DNA from: CAZDDW01 sp043811105
Lineage (GTDB): Bacteria > Patescibacteriota > Patescibacteriia > UBA9934 > CAZDDW01
DNA length: 28,818 nucleotides
Direction: 5' to 3'
Assembly (NCBI GenBank): GCA_043811105.1
Contig: JBDRNK010000018.1
Coordinates: forward strand, 1 to 28,818
Shown: in pieces, positions 6,750-12,749 of the stretch
How the letters are laid out: every line of letters starts with the position of its first letter
Position numbering within the stretch: the stretch's first letter is position 1
Translations under genes and position numbers: made by a program
The notes under the pieces: model-generated
Seen by the model: the letters and a program-made list of their open reading frames with translations, nothing else
Database searches by the model: none
Told to the model about the DNA's origin: nothing

Positions 6750-7925
6750 ATGTCATCTAAAGAAAGACCGTCAATGGATTTACGAGATTCATCAAAACAA
6801 GAATTAAGCCCTGAGGAAAGGCGAGCTTTGGGTTCAGTTTGGAGTGAAATTGTCTTAGGATCAGACGGGGCTTTTATCGAAGACGCCTCTGTGCTTTCAG
6901 ACGAGGAGTTGCGAGAACAGCTAAATTCGTCATTGATCAGTGAAACCAAATCTTTACTGGGAGAATGGGGGTTGACGCCTGACATAGATTTAATAAAGCA
7001 AATTTCTGAGATAGAAGATGATGATGAAAAAGCTAAACTTGAATTGAGATACCTCAAACAGGTTCATGAAGCAATTGATCAACGAGTTAGAAATTTCGAT
7101 CGTTCAAAGCCAAAAAGTACCAAATGGGACTCTTGGCCAGACCGCATGAGAGAAACAGGGGAATTTAATTGTGTTGGGGCAATCACTATCGGTTCTAGTT
7201 TACTCGAGCAAGCTGGTCTTGAGAGTTATATTGGGAACCCACCTAGTCATGTATTGAATATAGTTAGATTGTCTAATGGTGATTGGTGGTATGTCGATTT
7301 TATGAACGGGAAAAATGCGATGCAAAAAATTGATCCCATGGAAAGAGAGGTTAACGGTCACAGAGTATTACAAATCGAACATCCGTCAATTGATTACCGC
7401 TTGATACCGATTTCGCCACAAAAGGAATTACCGAGTTATGTTTTAGGAAACCTGGCTAGCCTACAAAAAGATGCCTCTGAAGCACAGCTTGGTGAAACCG
7501 ACCTTGAAAAAAAAGAGGCCTTTGAATATGCCAATCGCCACAGGGATAGGTTGACTGTAGTAGATTTAAGTGAGCTTGATTCAAAATTATTTAATAAAGG
7601 TAATCATGTAAATGACAGTGAAGAAATGCGTGCGGAGGCAAACAGAGTTGATGTTCTCTGGGAGCGTGATGATAAGATAAAAGAATTGTCTAAAGATCTT
7701 GATGTGGAACAGCTATCAAGAATAGCCATTGAAATTTCGGGTAATCTTTCCGAAGTCAGACAATATCTTTTTGGTGAAGTTGATGAAATTTTACCTGCAA
7801 TCGGGCAGGAATTAAAAATATTTTTGGAATCTTATCGAACAAAATTTTCTGATTTGGCAGAAAACCAAAGAGAAGAATATCAACATATGACCGATCGGTT
7901 ATTGAAAAGAATTACTGGATCGTAA
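6750..7925 (+). CDS. Protein with transglutaminase-like cysteine-hydrolase core
   Basis: A 391-aa protein. The central segment 138-190 reads like the papain/transglutaminase-like core: C141 in GEFNCVGAITIGSSLL at the start of a helix, H167 in PPSHVLNIV, and D183 in DWWYVDFMNG, the Cys-His-Asp order and spacing of that superfamily. Such cores act as proteases, amidases or crosslinking enzymes. The N-terminal 130 residues are acidic and helical; the C-terminal 170 are also helical and charged, with no recognised domain. There is no signal peptide, so it acts in the cytoplasm. I chose ATG 6750, one base after the previous stop, over an upstream in-frame TTG. The assignment rests on motif order only. 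Confidence 0.6.
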   Translation: MSSKERPSMDLRDSSKQELSPEERRALGSVWSEIVLGSDGAFIEDASVLSDEELREQLNSSLISETKSLLGEWGLTPDIDLIKQISEIEDDDEKAKLELRYLKQVHEAIDQRVRNFDRSKPKSTKWDSWPDRMRETGEFNCVGAITIGSSLLEQAGLESYIGNPPSHVLNIVRLSNGDWWYVDFMNGKNAMQKIDPMEREVNGHRVLQIEHPSIDYRLIPISPQKELPSYVLGNLASLQKDASEAQLGETDLEKKEAFEYANRHRDRLTVVDLSELDSKLFNKGNHVNDSEEMRAEANRVDVLWERDDKIKELSKDLDVEQLSRIAIEISGNLSEVRQYLFGEVDEILPAIGQELKIFLESYRTKFSDLAENQREEYQHMTDRLLKRITGS

Positions 7926-8100
7926 ATCAATAAACCAAATCTACCCCTGTAGCAGCTCTGGAATGTAAATTCTAGCCTTACTCTCCCTAATCTCAGTTCC
8001 GATCCCCCTTCGTCCAACTTTGCCAAAGGCGACGTTGGACTTCGGGGGACAGGCGATGGAGTACCAACCTTTGCCAAGGCTTCGGTTGGCAGGCCACGAA
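7926..8100. repeat. Repeat-rich intergenic segment
   Basis: Contains the second copy of the 27-bp repeat (7926-7952), the second copy of the 36-bp repeat (7967-8003), and two hairpins built on the same words: GTCCAAC...GTTGGAC (about 8012-8041) and CCAACC...GGTTGG (about 8063-8090). No coding sequence is supported. Confidence 0.6.
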
Positions 8101-8101
8101 C

Positions 8102-8130
8102 CCCCGAAATTGTTCGGGGTTTTGTGTTTG
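8102..8130 (+). terminator. Terminator before the coiled-coil gene
   Basis: CCCCGAA (8102-8108), loop ATTG, TTCGGGG (8113-8119), then TTTTGTGTTT. Confidence 0.8.
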
Positions 8131-8155
8131 ATCACGTCGTTCGTGAACGGTGTGA

Positions 8156-8183
8156 TTGACTAGGTAAGGCGGTGTGATATAAT
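8156..8183 (+). promoter_or_regulatory. Sigma-70 promoter, leaderless
   Basis: TTGACT (8156-8161), 16-nt spacer, TATAAT (8178-8183) with TG two bases before (TGATATAAT). The ATG at 8192 follows after exactly 8 nt. Confidence 0.75.
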
Positions 8184-8191
8184 CTAGATGT

Positions 8192-8500
8192 ATGGAAGAC
8201 AAAGCTAAAGATGAAATTTTAGAGGCGATCAATATTTTTTCTACTCATGTTGATGATCAATTTTCTGATATCCGATCAAAGATGGCAACGAAGGAAGATT
8301 TGACTAAGCAGAAACATGAAATAATGGATTCCATGGACGATAAGCTAGCGGATCTTAAAGGTGATCTTGTGGTGTTAATGCGTCGTGAAGATAAGAAGGT
8401 GTCTGAATTGATTGTAACTTTGAGAGATACCAAAGTGTTGTCAGCAGAAGATGCAGAGCGGCTTTTGGCCTTGAATCCTTTCCCACAATCCGCTTCATAA
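8192..8500 (+). CDS. Coiled-coil protein with LNPFP tail
   Basis: A 102-aa protein. The first 80 residues are charged heptad-like helix (MATKEDLTKQKHEIMDSM, then DDKLADLKGDLVVLMRR), the pattern of small CPR proteins that probably form coiled-coil oligomers. The tail SAEDAERLLALNPFPQSAS is shared with the 44-aa protein at 574-708 and the remnant at 3337-3372. It is leaderless by its promoter at 8156-8183 and is followed by its own terminator. No enzymatic motif is visible and no function can be proposed from sequence. Confidence 0.75.
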   Translation: MEDKAKDEILEAINIFSTHVDDQFSDIRSKMATKEDLTKQKHEIMDSMDDKLADLKGDLVVLMRREDKKVSELIVTLRDTKVLSAEDAERLLALNPFPQSAS

Positions 8501-8510
8501 TTTTAGTTAA

Positions 8511-8544
8511 CAAAATATCGCTTCACCGAGCGGTGTTTTTTGTT
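8511..8544 (+). terminator. Terminator in the cassette joint, copy 3
   Basis: AATATCGCT (8514-8522) pairs with AGCGGTGTT (8529-8537), then TTTTTTGTT. Near-identical to 3381-3416. Confidence 0.75.
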
Positions 8545-8569
8545 AGACCAGGTGAGAAATGAAACTTTC

Positions 8570-8578
8570 TGGTATAAT
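8570..8578 (+). promoter_or_regulatory. Extended -10 promoter for the truncated SemiSWEET gene
   Basis: TGGTATAAT, 8 nt before the ATG at 8587; third copy of the joint promoter (with 3483 and 6119). Confidence 0.65.
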
Positions 8579-8586
8579 CAACAAGT

Positions 8587-8694
8587 ATGGAATTAATTGA
8601 TATCTTAGGCTACGTGGCGGGTACCCTAGTTGTTATCTCGCTTTTGCCGCAAGTAATTAAAAGCTGGGAGTTAATTAAAGAAATGTGTTGGTAA
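8587..8694 (+). pseudogene. SemiSWEET (PQ-loop) transporter gene cut by the IS
   Basis: The first 27 residues, beginning MELIDILGYVAGTLVV and ending ISLLPQVIKSW, match the first transmembrane helix and PQ motif of SemiSWEET sugar transporters (normally about 85-95 aa, three helices). Coding then runs into the insertion sequence's left inverted repeat, adding ELIKEMCW before a stop. Helices 2 and 3 are absent from the window, so the product cannot form a transporter. The promoter and start are intact. Confidence 0.75.
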
Positions 8695-8734
8695 AAACAG
8701 TGTTTCTCTTCTAAATTTAGCTCTAATCTGGAAA

Positions 8735-8758
8735 ACTAATGGTTGTATGACCATTAGT
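8735..8758 (+). promoter_or_regulatory. Hairpin holding the transposase start codon
   Basis: Perfect 9-bp arms ACTAATGGT (8735-8743) and ACCATTAGT (8750-8758); the loop TGTATG contains the ATG at 8747-8749. In RNA this would hide the start codon or block ribosomes. Similar hairpins protect other IS elements from read-through activation. Confidence 0.6.
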
Positions 8759-9745
8759 GGACCAAAAAAGCACTGCTCGAAGTGCTCAAAACAAATGCAA
8801 CGCTGGGGCAAAACATCAGCGAACAAGATTCGCTGGAGATGTATTGGATGTCAGGTGTCTGGTATACGTACAAACAAGAGTAATCGTTATCGATCACATT
8901 TATCGATGTTTGTCAGCTGGCTCACAAGCAAGAACTCTCTCTCAGATGTCTCAGGTGATGCTAGGGTGAGTATCCAAACACTCATCAGTTGGTTTCGCCC
9001 CTTCTGGGATCACCCACCCAAACCCAAGATCCTTTCAGATGTACGTGTCCTTGTGCTGGATGGTACATCTGTCGTCAAACGCAAGCTCATGCTACTCATT
9101 GCAGGAGATGGAGACAAGAACAAACCGGTATCATGGATGGATACGCATCGTGAATGCCATGACAGTTGGACGATGTTTCTCAAAGATCTAGTTTGGTCAT
9201 CGGTTACGCCAGAATATATCGTTTGTGACGGCCAGAAAGGCTTATTAAAGGCCATCCGCGAAGTTTACCCTCAGGCCAAGATACAACGGTGCATGATCCA
9301 CATTATTCGACAGGCAAGCGCTTGGCTCACTCAACGACCAAAGACACGAGCAGGGCAAGAACTTCTTGCACTAGTTAAACAACTATCTAAGATCCAGACC
9401 AAACGACAGAAACGTCGTTGGATCCGAGCCTTCCGATACTGGTGCCGGAAACATGACACTTTTTTAAAAGAACGAAGCCACGGTCCTTCTGGCCATTGGT
9501 GGTACACCCATCGTCGACTTAGAGGAACTCGATCACTTATTAAGAACGCTATTCCAGATCTTTTTCGATATGTTTCAGATCAGACAGTTCCAAAAACCTC
9601 CAACCATGTGGAAGGAGGTCTCAACAGTCGACTGAAGGAATTATTTCGTTGTCACCGAGGGCTTTCACCCAAACGAAAACTTGCCTTAGCCGCTTGGTAT
9701 CTCGCTCTTAGACAGGGGCAAAAACCAACACAAAACTTTAATTAG
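8747..9745 (+). CDS. IS256-family transposase, zinc-binding N-terminus variant
   Basis: A 332-aa DDE transposase. The N-terminus has a four-cysteine zinc ribbon (CSKCSKQMQRW...RCIGC, residues 16-36) not present in classic IS256 enzymes but known in a variant group. The catalytic core shows D in VLDGTSVVK (about 105), D in YIVCDGQKGLLKAI (about 162), the family motif CMIHIIRQA, and E in SNHVEGGLNSRLKELFR (about 290). Length and motif order suggest a full, potentially active enzyme. The last 60 nt overlap antisense with the 3' end of the - strand MerR/GHKL gene. Confidence 0.85.
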   Translation: MTISGPKKHCSKCSKQMQRWGKTSANKIRWRCIGCQVSGIRTNKSNRYRSHLSMFVSWLTSKNSLSDVSGDARVSIQTLISWFRPFWDHPPKPKILSDVRVLVLDGTSVVKRKLMLLIAGDGDKNKPVSWMDTHRECHDSWTMFLKDLVWSSVTPEYIVCDGQKGLLKAIREVYPQAKIQRCMIHIIRQASAWLTQRPKTRAGQELLALVKQLSKIQTKRQKRRWIRAFRYWCRKHDTFLKERSHGPSGHWWYTHRRLRGTRSLIKNAIPDLFRYVSDQTVPKTSNHVEGGLNSRLKELFRCHRGLSPKRKLALAAWYLALRQGQKPTQNFN

Positions 9746-10438
9746 CTCGTTTATATTCAATCCTTTATCACCTCCGGACAATTCAAGATACACATCTCCT
9801 GATTGGTAATAAAGATTTAAATTCTTTTCAGTTATAATCTTTCTGACATATTTTAGACCGTTGCCCCTATTCTCAGGTGCTCTTCCGGAAACCATTTCTG
9901 TAAATGCAACATACAGCGCCTCCTCGTGAGTTTTCAGTTCAGGCCTAACCTGCCTAAGGGTTGTTAGAAGTCCTCGACCACGATCGGCTAAGACTACTTG
10001 CCTCATATTTATATTATAACCGAAAAAGATACCTTGAATATCCGGCCAGTTGCCAAGATTGTGATCGTAAGAATTATTTCCAATTTCTCCTGTCGTTGAT
10101 GTGATTAGTGAGAGGATTGCATCGATATTTTGTATGTCAGATAATTTTTGTTCGAATTTATGAAGACGGTTTGCGAAATCAGAACTAGTCGCGGAATATA
10201 CAAATTCAAGAGGTTGCCATGATCCATCTGAAACGGTCCAGGCTTTACACATTCTTATACAACCAAGGTTACCTGTTGTTATTTCATCCTCAATATATTC
10301 TTTATCATAAATCCGATGTCCATCACTGGACATGCGTTGAGCTTTTAATTTTCCATCAGCATCCCACCTTCTAAGAGTCTGTATATTTACCCCAAGATAC
10401 TTTGACAATTCACCGATGCGAAGTGTGTTCACTTTCAT
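9686..10438 (-). CDS. MerR-type HTH fused to GHKL ATPase-like domain, 3' end replaced by IS
   Basis: Numbered from ATG 10438. Residues 4-45 are a MerR/IS607-type winged helix: IGELSKYLGVNIQTLRRWD then GKLKAQR...GHRIY. Residues 105-220 look like a GHKL (histidine-kinase/anti-sigma) ATPase: an N-box-like E118-I-G-N-N, the G1 box D152-R-G154-R-G156, and G192-N-G194. Residues 231-250 are encoded by the right inverted repeat and transposase end, so the natural C-terminus is lost. An upstream ATG at 10456 would add six residues, but it lies in the operator repeat. It may be a DNA-binding sensor or regulator whose ATPase switches binding; I know of no named family with this architecture. Confidence 0.65.
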   Translation of the reverse strand: MKVNTLRIGELSKYLGVNIQTLRRWDADGKLKAQRMSSDGHRIYDKEYIEDEITTGNLGCIRMCKAWTVSDGSWQPLEFVYSATSSDFANRLHKFEQKLSDIQNIDAILSLITSTTGEIGNNSYDHNLGNWPDIQGIFFGYNINMRQVVLADRGRGLLTTLRQVRPELKTHEEALYVAFTEMVSGRAPENRGNGLKYVRKIITEKNLNLYYQSGDVYLELSGGDKGLNINELIKVLCWFLPLSKSEIPSG

Positions 10439-10440
10439 AA

Positions 10441-10458
10441 TGTCAAACCTATACATTT
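10441..10458 (-). promoter_or_regulatory. Putative operator, copy 1 (at the start codon)
   Basis: TGTCAAACCTATACATTT is repeated exactly at 10506-10523, 65 bp away (about six helical turns). This copy lies over or just before the start of the MerR/GHKL gene, so a bound protein would block initiation or elongation. Confidence 0.6.
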
Positions 10459-10482
10459 ATTTTATAAAATTTGTCTAATTTT

Positions 10483-10511
10483 AGGATACTAAACAAACTA
10501 TTATTTGTCAA
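10483..10511 (-). promoter_or_regulatory. Promoter of the MerR/GHKL gene
   Basis: On the - strand: TTGACA (10506-10511), 17-nt spacer, TATCCT (10483-10488). The -35 is inside operator copy 2. Confidence 0.65.
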
Positions 10512-10523
10512 ACCTATACATTT
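10506..10523 (-). promoter_or_regulatory. Putative operator, copy 2 (over the -35 box)
   Basis: Exact second copy of TGTCAAACCTATACATTT. A direct repeat with the other copy rather than the usual MerR dyad between -35 and -10; fits negative autoregulation. Confidence 0.6.
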
Positions 10524-10530
10524 TAATATC

Positions 10531-10617
10531 CGCATTCACCCGGAAGTTTATCCCGTCGAACCTGTCCCGTCGAATGACGGGGTGACGGGGCTGTCGGGTT
10601 CAGAACGGTTAATTGGG
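10531..10617. repeat. Joint repeat with stacked palindromes
   Basis: CGCATTCACCCGG...CGGGTTCAGAACGGTTAATTGG enclosing two CCCGTCGAA/GACGGGG hairpins. A simpler copy is at 11465-11528, and its right half (CAGAACGGTTAATTGG) recurs at 16442-16457. Confidence 0.7.
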
Positions 10618-10622
10618 TGCAA

Positions 10623-11222
10623 CTAGAGCCGATGGTTAGTCAGTTTGCTTGATATGACAGGTCTTCTAAAATACACAATCACCAAGAGGAATATCTCAGC
10701 AACAGCAATTGAGCTGATGTAAGTCACGGTTAGCGCATTATATTCTCTTAAAGCAAAGATGGCTAATATGTTGGCAGTTGCATACATAATCCAAGACCAC
10801 GTAGTTTCACTCCAGGGATCTTTAAAAGATTTTCTAAAGCTTGGGATGAATCCTAAAACATCAATTGCTGAAACCATAATTACGGCCAAAACAGGATTAT
10901 CTAACTGCCACCAGACAACAATTGCCAGCAAAGCTACAATTAAAACCATTTTGTCACTGCGAGTAATGTCTTTGGTGCCATATTTGAGCGACAGCAAGAA
11001 AACACAAAAAACTAAGAAAGTTCCAATTGTTAAAGCGATTGCACCAACTCCACCACCCCCGACCCAAAGCGCTACTACTGCGGTTCCCTGAGTCAACGCC
11101 CAAATCAACCAAGTAAAAGAATGGGGTTTTGTTTTTTTAGTTAAGGTGTCCCTTATATACGGGAAGAAGGCCAGAGTTCCGATTACAGCGGCTAAGACAC
11201 CTAAAATTATTTTTATATCCAT
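10623..11222 (-). CDS. Multi-pass membrane protein with two PQ-loop-like repeats
   Basis: A 199-aa protein with about seven hydrophobic helices. Two segments resemble the SemiSWEET/PQ-loop repeat: VIGTLAFFPYIRDTLTKKT near residues 13-31 and DVLGFIPSFRKSFKDPWSE near 121-139, each with an aromatic-proline turn and a following helix. This suggests a duplicated three-helix unit joined by a linker helix, as in SWEET transporters. Substrate unknown. The ATG is 8 nt from a TATAGA box in the joint repeat (11229-11272). The last codons (AACTAGAGCCGATGG on + strand) resemble sequence downstream of the kinase gene at 16457-16480, so the 3' end is part of a shared joint. Confidence 0.7.
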   Translation of the reverse strand: MDIKIILGVLAAVIGTLAFFPYIRDTLTKKTKPHSFTWLIWALTQGTAVVALWVGGGGVGAIALTIGTFLVFCVFLLSLKYGTKDITRSDKMVLIVALLAIVVWWQLDNPVLAVIMVSAIDVLGFIPSFRKSFKDPWSETTWSWIMYATANILAIFALREYNALTVTYISSIAVAEIFLLVIVYFRRPVISSKLTNHRL

Positions 11223-11228
11223 TTTGTA

Positions 11229-11272
11229 ATTCTATAACAAAACCCGAACAATTGATAGTTCGAGTTTTTGTT
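11229..11272 (-). promoter_or_regulatory. Terminator-promoter joint, - array copy 1
   Basis: Read on -: a hairpin AACTCGAAC...GTTCGGGTT running into TTTTGTTATAGAAT. It ends the 21-aa gene and the TATAGA forms the -10 of the membrane gene 8 nt on. Confidence 0.65.
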
Positions 11273-11276
11273 GATC

Positions 11277-11342
11277 TTATTTCTTCTTGGCGTTCTTTTT
11301 TGGTTTCTTGACATTCTTCCTGGCATCCTGTCCTTTAGCCAT
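11277..11342 (-). CDS. 21-aa lysine-rich small protein
   Basis: MAKGQDARKNVKKPKKNAKKK: nine lysines in 21 residues. Short proteins beginning MAKGQ with KKPKK tails recur in many bacteria without a known role, and resemble ribosome- or nucleic-acid-binding tails. It is preceded by an AT-rich region with possible -10 sites and followed directly by the joint terminator. No ribosome binding site is seen. Confidence 0.55.
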   Translation of the reverse strand: MAKGQDARKNVKKPKKNAKKK

Positions 11343-11464
11343 ATATTTTGTAGTTATCTAAAAAATATTGTTAATAAATATAAATCATTATACCAGATCA
11401 CGCCTTTCACTTATAGTAGATAAACTAGCGGTATCCTGGTCACTACACGACTCCGTCTGCTGGA

Positions 11465-11528
11465 CGCATTCACCCGGCAGTTCATCCCGTCGAATGACGG
11501 GGCTGCCGGGTTCCGAACTGTTGATTGG
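11465..11528. repeat. Joint repeat with long hairpin
   Basis: CCCGGCAG (11473-11480) pairs with CTGCCGGG (11503-11510), with inner CCCGT/ACGGG; flanked by CGCATTCA and by CCGAACTGTTGATTGG. Same family as 10531-10617. The rest of the 200-nt gap (11343-11542) shows no gene. Confidence 0.7.
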
Positions 11529-11542
11529 TTGGAAGTGGAGGG

Positions 11543-12016
11543 TTATGCCTGTCTATCTAAGTATTCACGAAGCTCATTGGCATAACGAACACGATCATTA
11601 GGATCAGATTTTTCAGACTTCCAAAACACTTCATTGTAATTATCATTCTTAAATCGAGGGATTAAGTGTAAATGATAGTGAAAAGCATGTTGTCCTGCTG
11701 CTGGCTCATTGTTTTGAACAATATTTACTCCATCACAATTTCTGACCTCCTTAAGCCCAACGGAAATCTTCTTTCCTACATCCATAATTCGATGACTAAC
11801 TTTTTCTGGTAAATCATAGATATTCTCATAATGATCATTTGGAACCACTAACGGGTGACCCTCGTTCCCTTTGATTGACTTTGAACTAATAAAACCAGTA
11901 ACGAGGTCATCTTTGTAGAAAATGTCATCTTGCTTTATCCAAGTATCTTCGTTTTCATCGCCAGCGATAGCAATACAGATTGGACACTTGTAATCATTTG
12001 GTGCGTGGTTATGCAT
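11543..12016 (-). CDS. HIT-family nucleotide hydrolase/transferase
   Basis: A 157-aa HIT protein. The catalytic triad motif is H113-Y-H115-L-H117-L-I-P-R with the family glutamine Q109 (GQHAFHYHLHLIPR), and there is a CPIC pair near the N-terminus (11-14) typical of zinc-containing bacterial HIT proteins. HIT enzymes hydrolyse dinucleoside polyphosphates (Ap4A), AMP-lysine or similar. ATG follows the HAD stop by one base (TAATATG), so the two are an operon. A long acidic C-terminus (SEKSDPNDRVRYANEL) extends the usual length of 110-140 aa. Substrate is not certain. Confidence 0.85.
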   Translation of the reverse strand: MHNHAPNDYKCPICIAIAGDENEDTWIKQDDIFYKDDLVTGFISSKSIKGNEGHPLVVPNDHYENIYDLPEKVSHRIMDVGKKISVGLKEVRNCDGVNIVQNNEPAAGQHAFHYHLHLIPRFKNDNYNEVFWKSEKSDPNDRVRYANELREYLDRQA

Positions 12017-12017
12017 A

Positions 12018-12635
12018 TTACTCAGATAGTTCTTGTCTTAGATCATCTAGTTTTCGGTATAGCAACACATTGATACCAAGATCTGATACAGCTTTGGTGT
12101 TAACTTCGTCATCATCAACAAATAACGTTTGATCTCTTGAAATAATTTCAGAAGACGGGTCATGAGAAGCTGTATTTATTCGTACAAATACCTCTTCCCA
12201 GAAAGACTCTGTTTTCTTGGGATTTCCAATCTCAGCCGAAAAGAAGACATCCTCAAATACCTTTCCACCTCCAAGAGTGTCCCTGAGGTGTTCACCACGA
12301 TATTTTTCTTGGTCTGTGGTCATAAAGCAACGAATCTCCTGATCTCGTAGTGTTTTGATGTATTCAACTATATCATGCTCAATTTCAGTTCCCACACTAA
12401 ACCAGTAGTCTAGTAGTTCCTCAACCGCTCCTTTCCATCCCCAATCATCAATGATTTTTGCGAGCTCCTCTTTCAAATCAGCCTTTCCAAGAGAACACTG
12501 ACCGAACACGACAGTAAAAAAGGGTGTCATGACCTCTTTCTTAATACCGAAGTCTTTTTGCAGCTGCTCACTAAATAAATGTTTATTTTTGACCAGAACT
12601 CCATCTGCGTCAAAAAAGATTGCTTTGTATTTCAT
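12018..12635 (-). CDS. HAD-family phosphatase
   Basis: A 205-aa haloacid-dehalogenase-type phosphatase. Motif I is D9-A-D11-G-V (FFDADGVL), the nucleophile and acid/base; motif II the TT of CFMTTDQE; motif III the lysine in GNPKKTES; motif IV the acidic run LFVDDDEVN. A helical cap lies between motifs I and II (class C1). It likely dephosphorylates a small metabolite. I use ATG 12635 rather than an upstream TTG because it is 8 nt after TAGAAT in the joint, matching other leaderless genes here. Operon with the HIT gene. Confidence 0.85.
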   Translation of the reverse strand: MKYKAIFFDADGVLVKNKHLFSEQLQKDFGIKKEVMTPFFTVVFGQCSLGKADLKEELAKIIDDWGWKGAVEELLDYWFSVGTEIEHDIVEYIKTLRDQEIRCFMTTDQEKYRGEHLRDTLGGGKVFEDVFFSAEIGNPKKTESFWEEVFVRINTASHDPSSEIISRDQTLFVDDDEVNTKAVSDLGINVLLYRKLDDLRQELSE

Positions 12636-12643
12636 ACGATTCA

Positions 12644-12714
12644 ATTCTATAACAAAACCCGAACAAATGGTAGTTCGAGCCGTTTATACTGAACGCATTC
12701 AGAACGTTTGATTG
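12644..12714 (-). promoter_or_regulatory. Terminator-promoter joint, - array copy 2
   Basis: On the + strand: ATTCTATAACAAAACCCGAA, loop AATGGTA, GTTCGAG, then CGTTTATACTGAACGCATTCAG and AACGTTTGATTGG. On - it is a terminator for the nucleotidyltransferase gene followed by TAGAAT 8 nt from the HAD ATG. Confidence 0.65.
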
Positions 12715-12749
12715 GTCAAATATCGAATCCCCATTACCACAACTCAAAT

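Larger units (their letters stand above)
8668..9749 (+). mobile_element. Complete IS256-like insertion sequence
   Basis: Bounded by 25-bp inverted repeats: left 8668-8692 starting GAGTTAATTAAAG and right 9725-9749 (read on - as GAGCTAATTAAAG), both ending TGTGTTGGT, with four mismatches. It is about 1.08 kb and carries one transposase gene. I see no matching 8-bp target duplication (AAAGCTGG left, GTTTATAT right). Both neighbours are truncated genes read into the repeats, so a flanking deletion or rearrangement after insertion is likely. Confidence 0.8.

Noticed and set aside
8690..8746. A second reading frame (KNSVSLLNLALIW) that looks like a continuation of the SemiSWEET gene after a frameshift
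   Set aside because: These bases lie between the IS left inverted repeat and the transposase start, inside the element; the resemblance is chance hydrophobicity.
11368..11601. 77-aa open frame on the + strand
   Set aside because: It overlaps the joint repeat and the end of the HIT gene, has no promoter or conserved motif, and reads across a hairpin.
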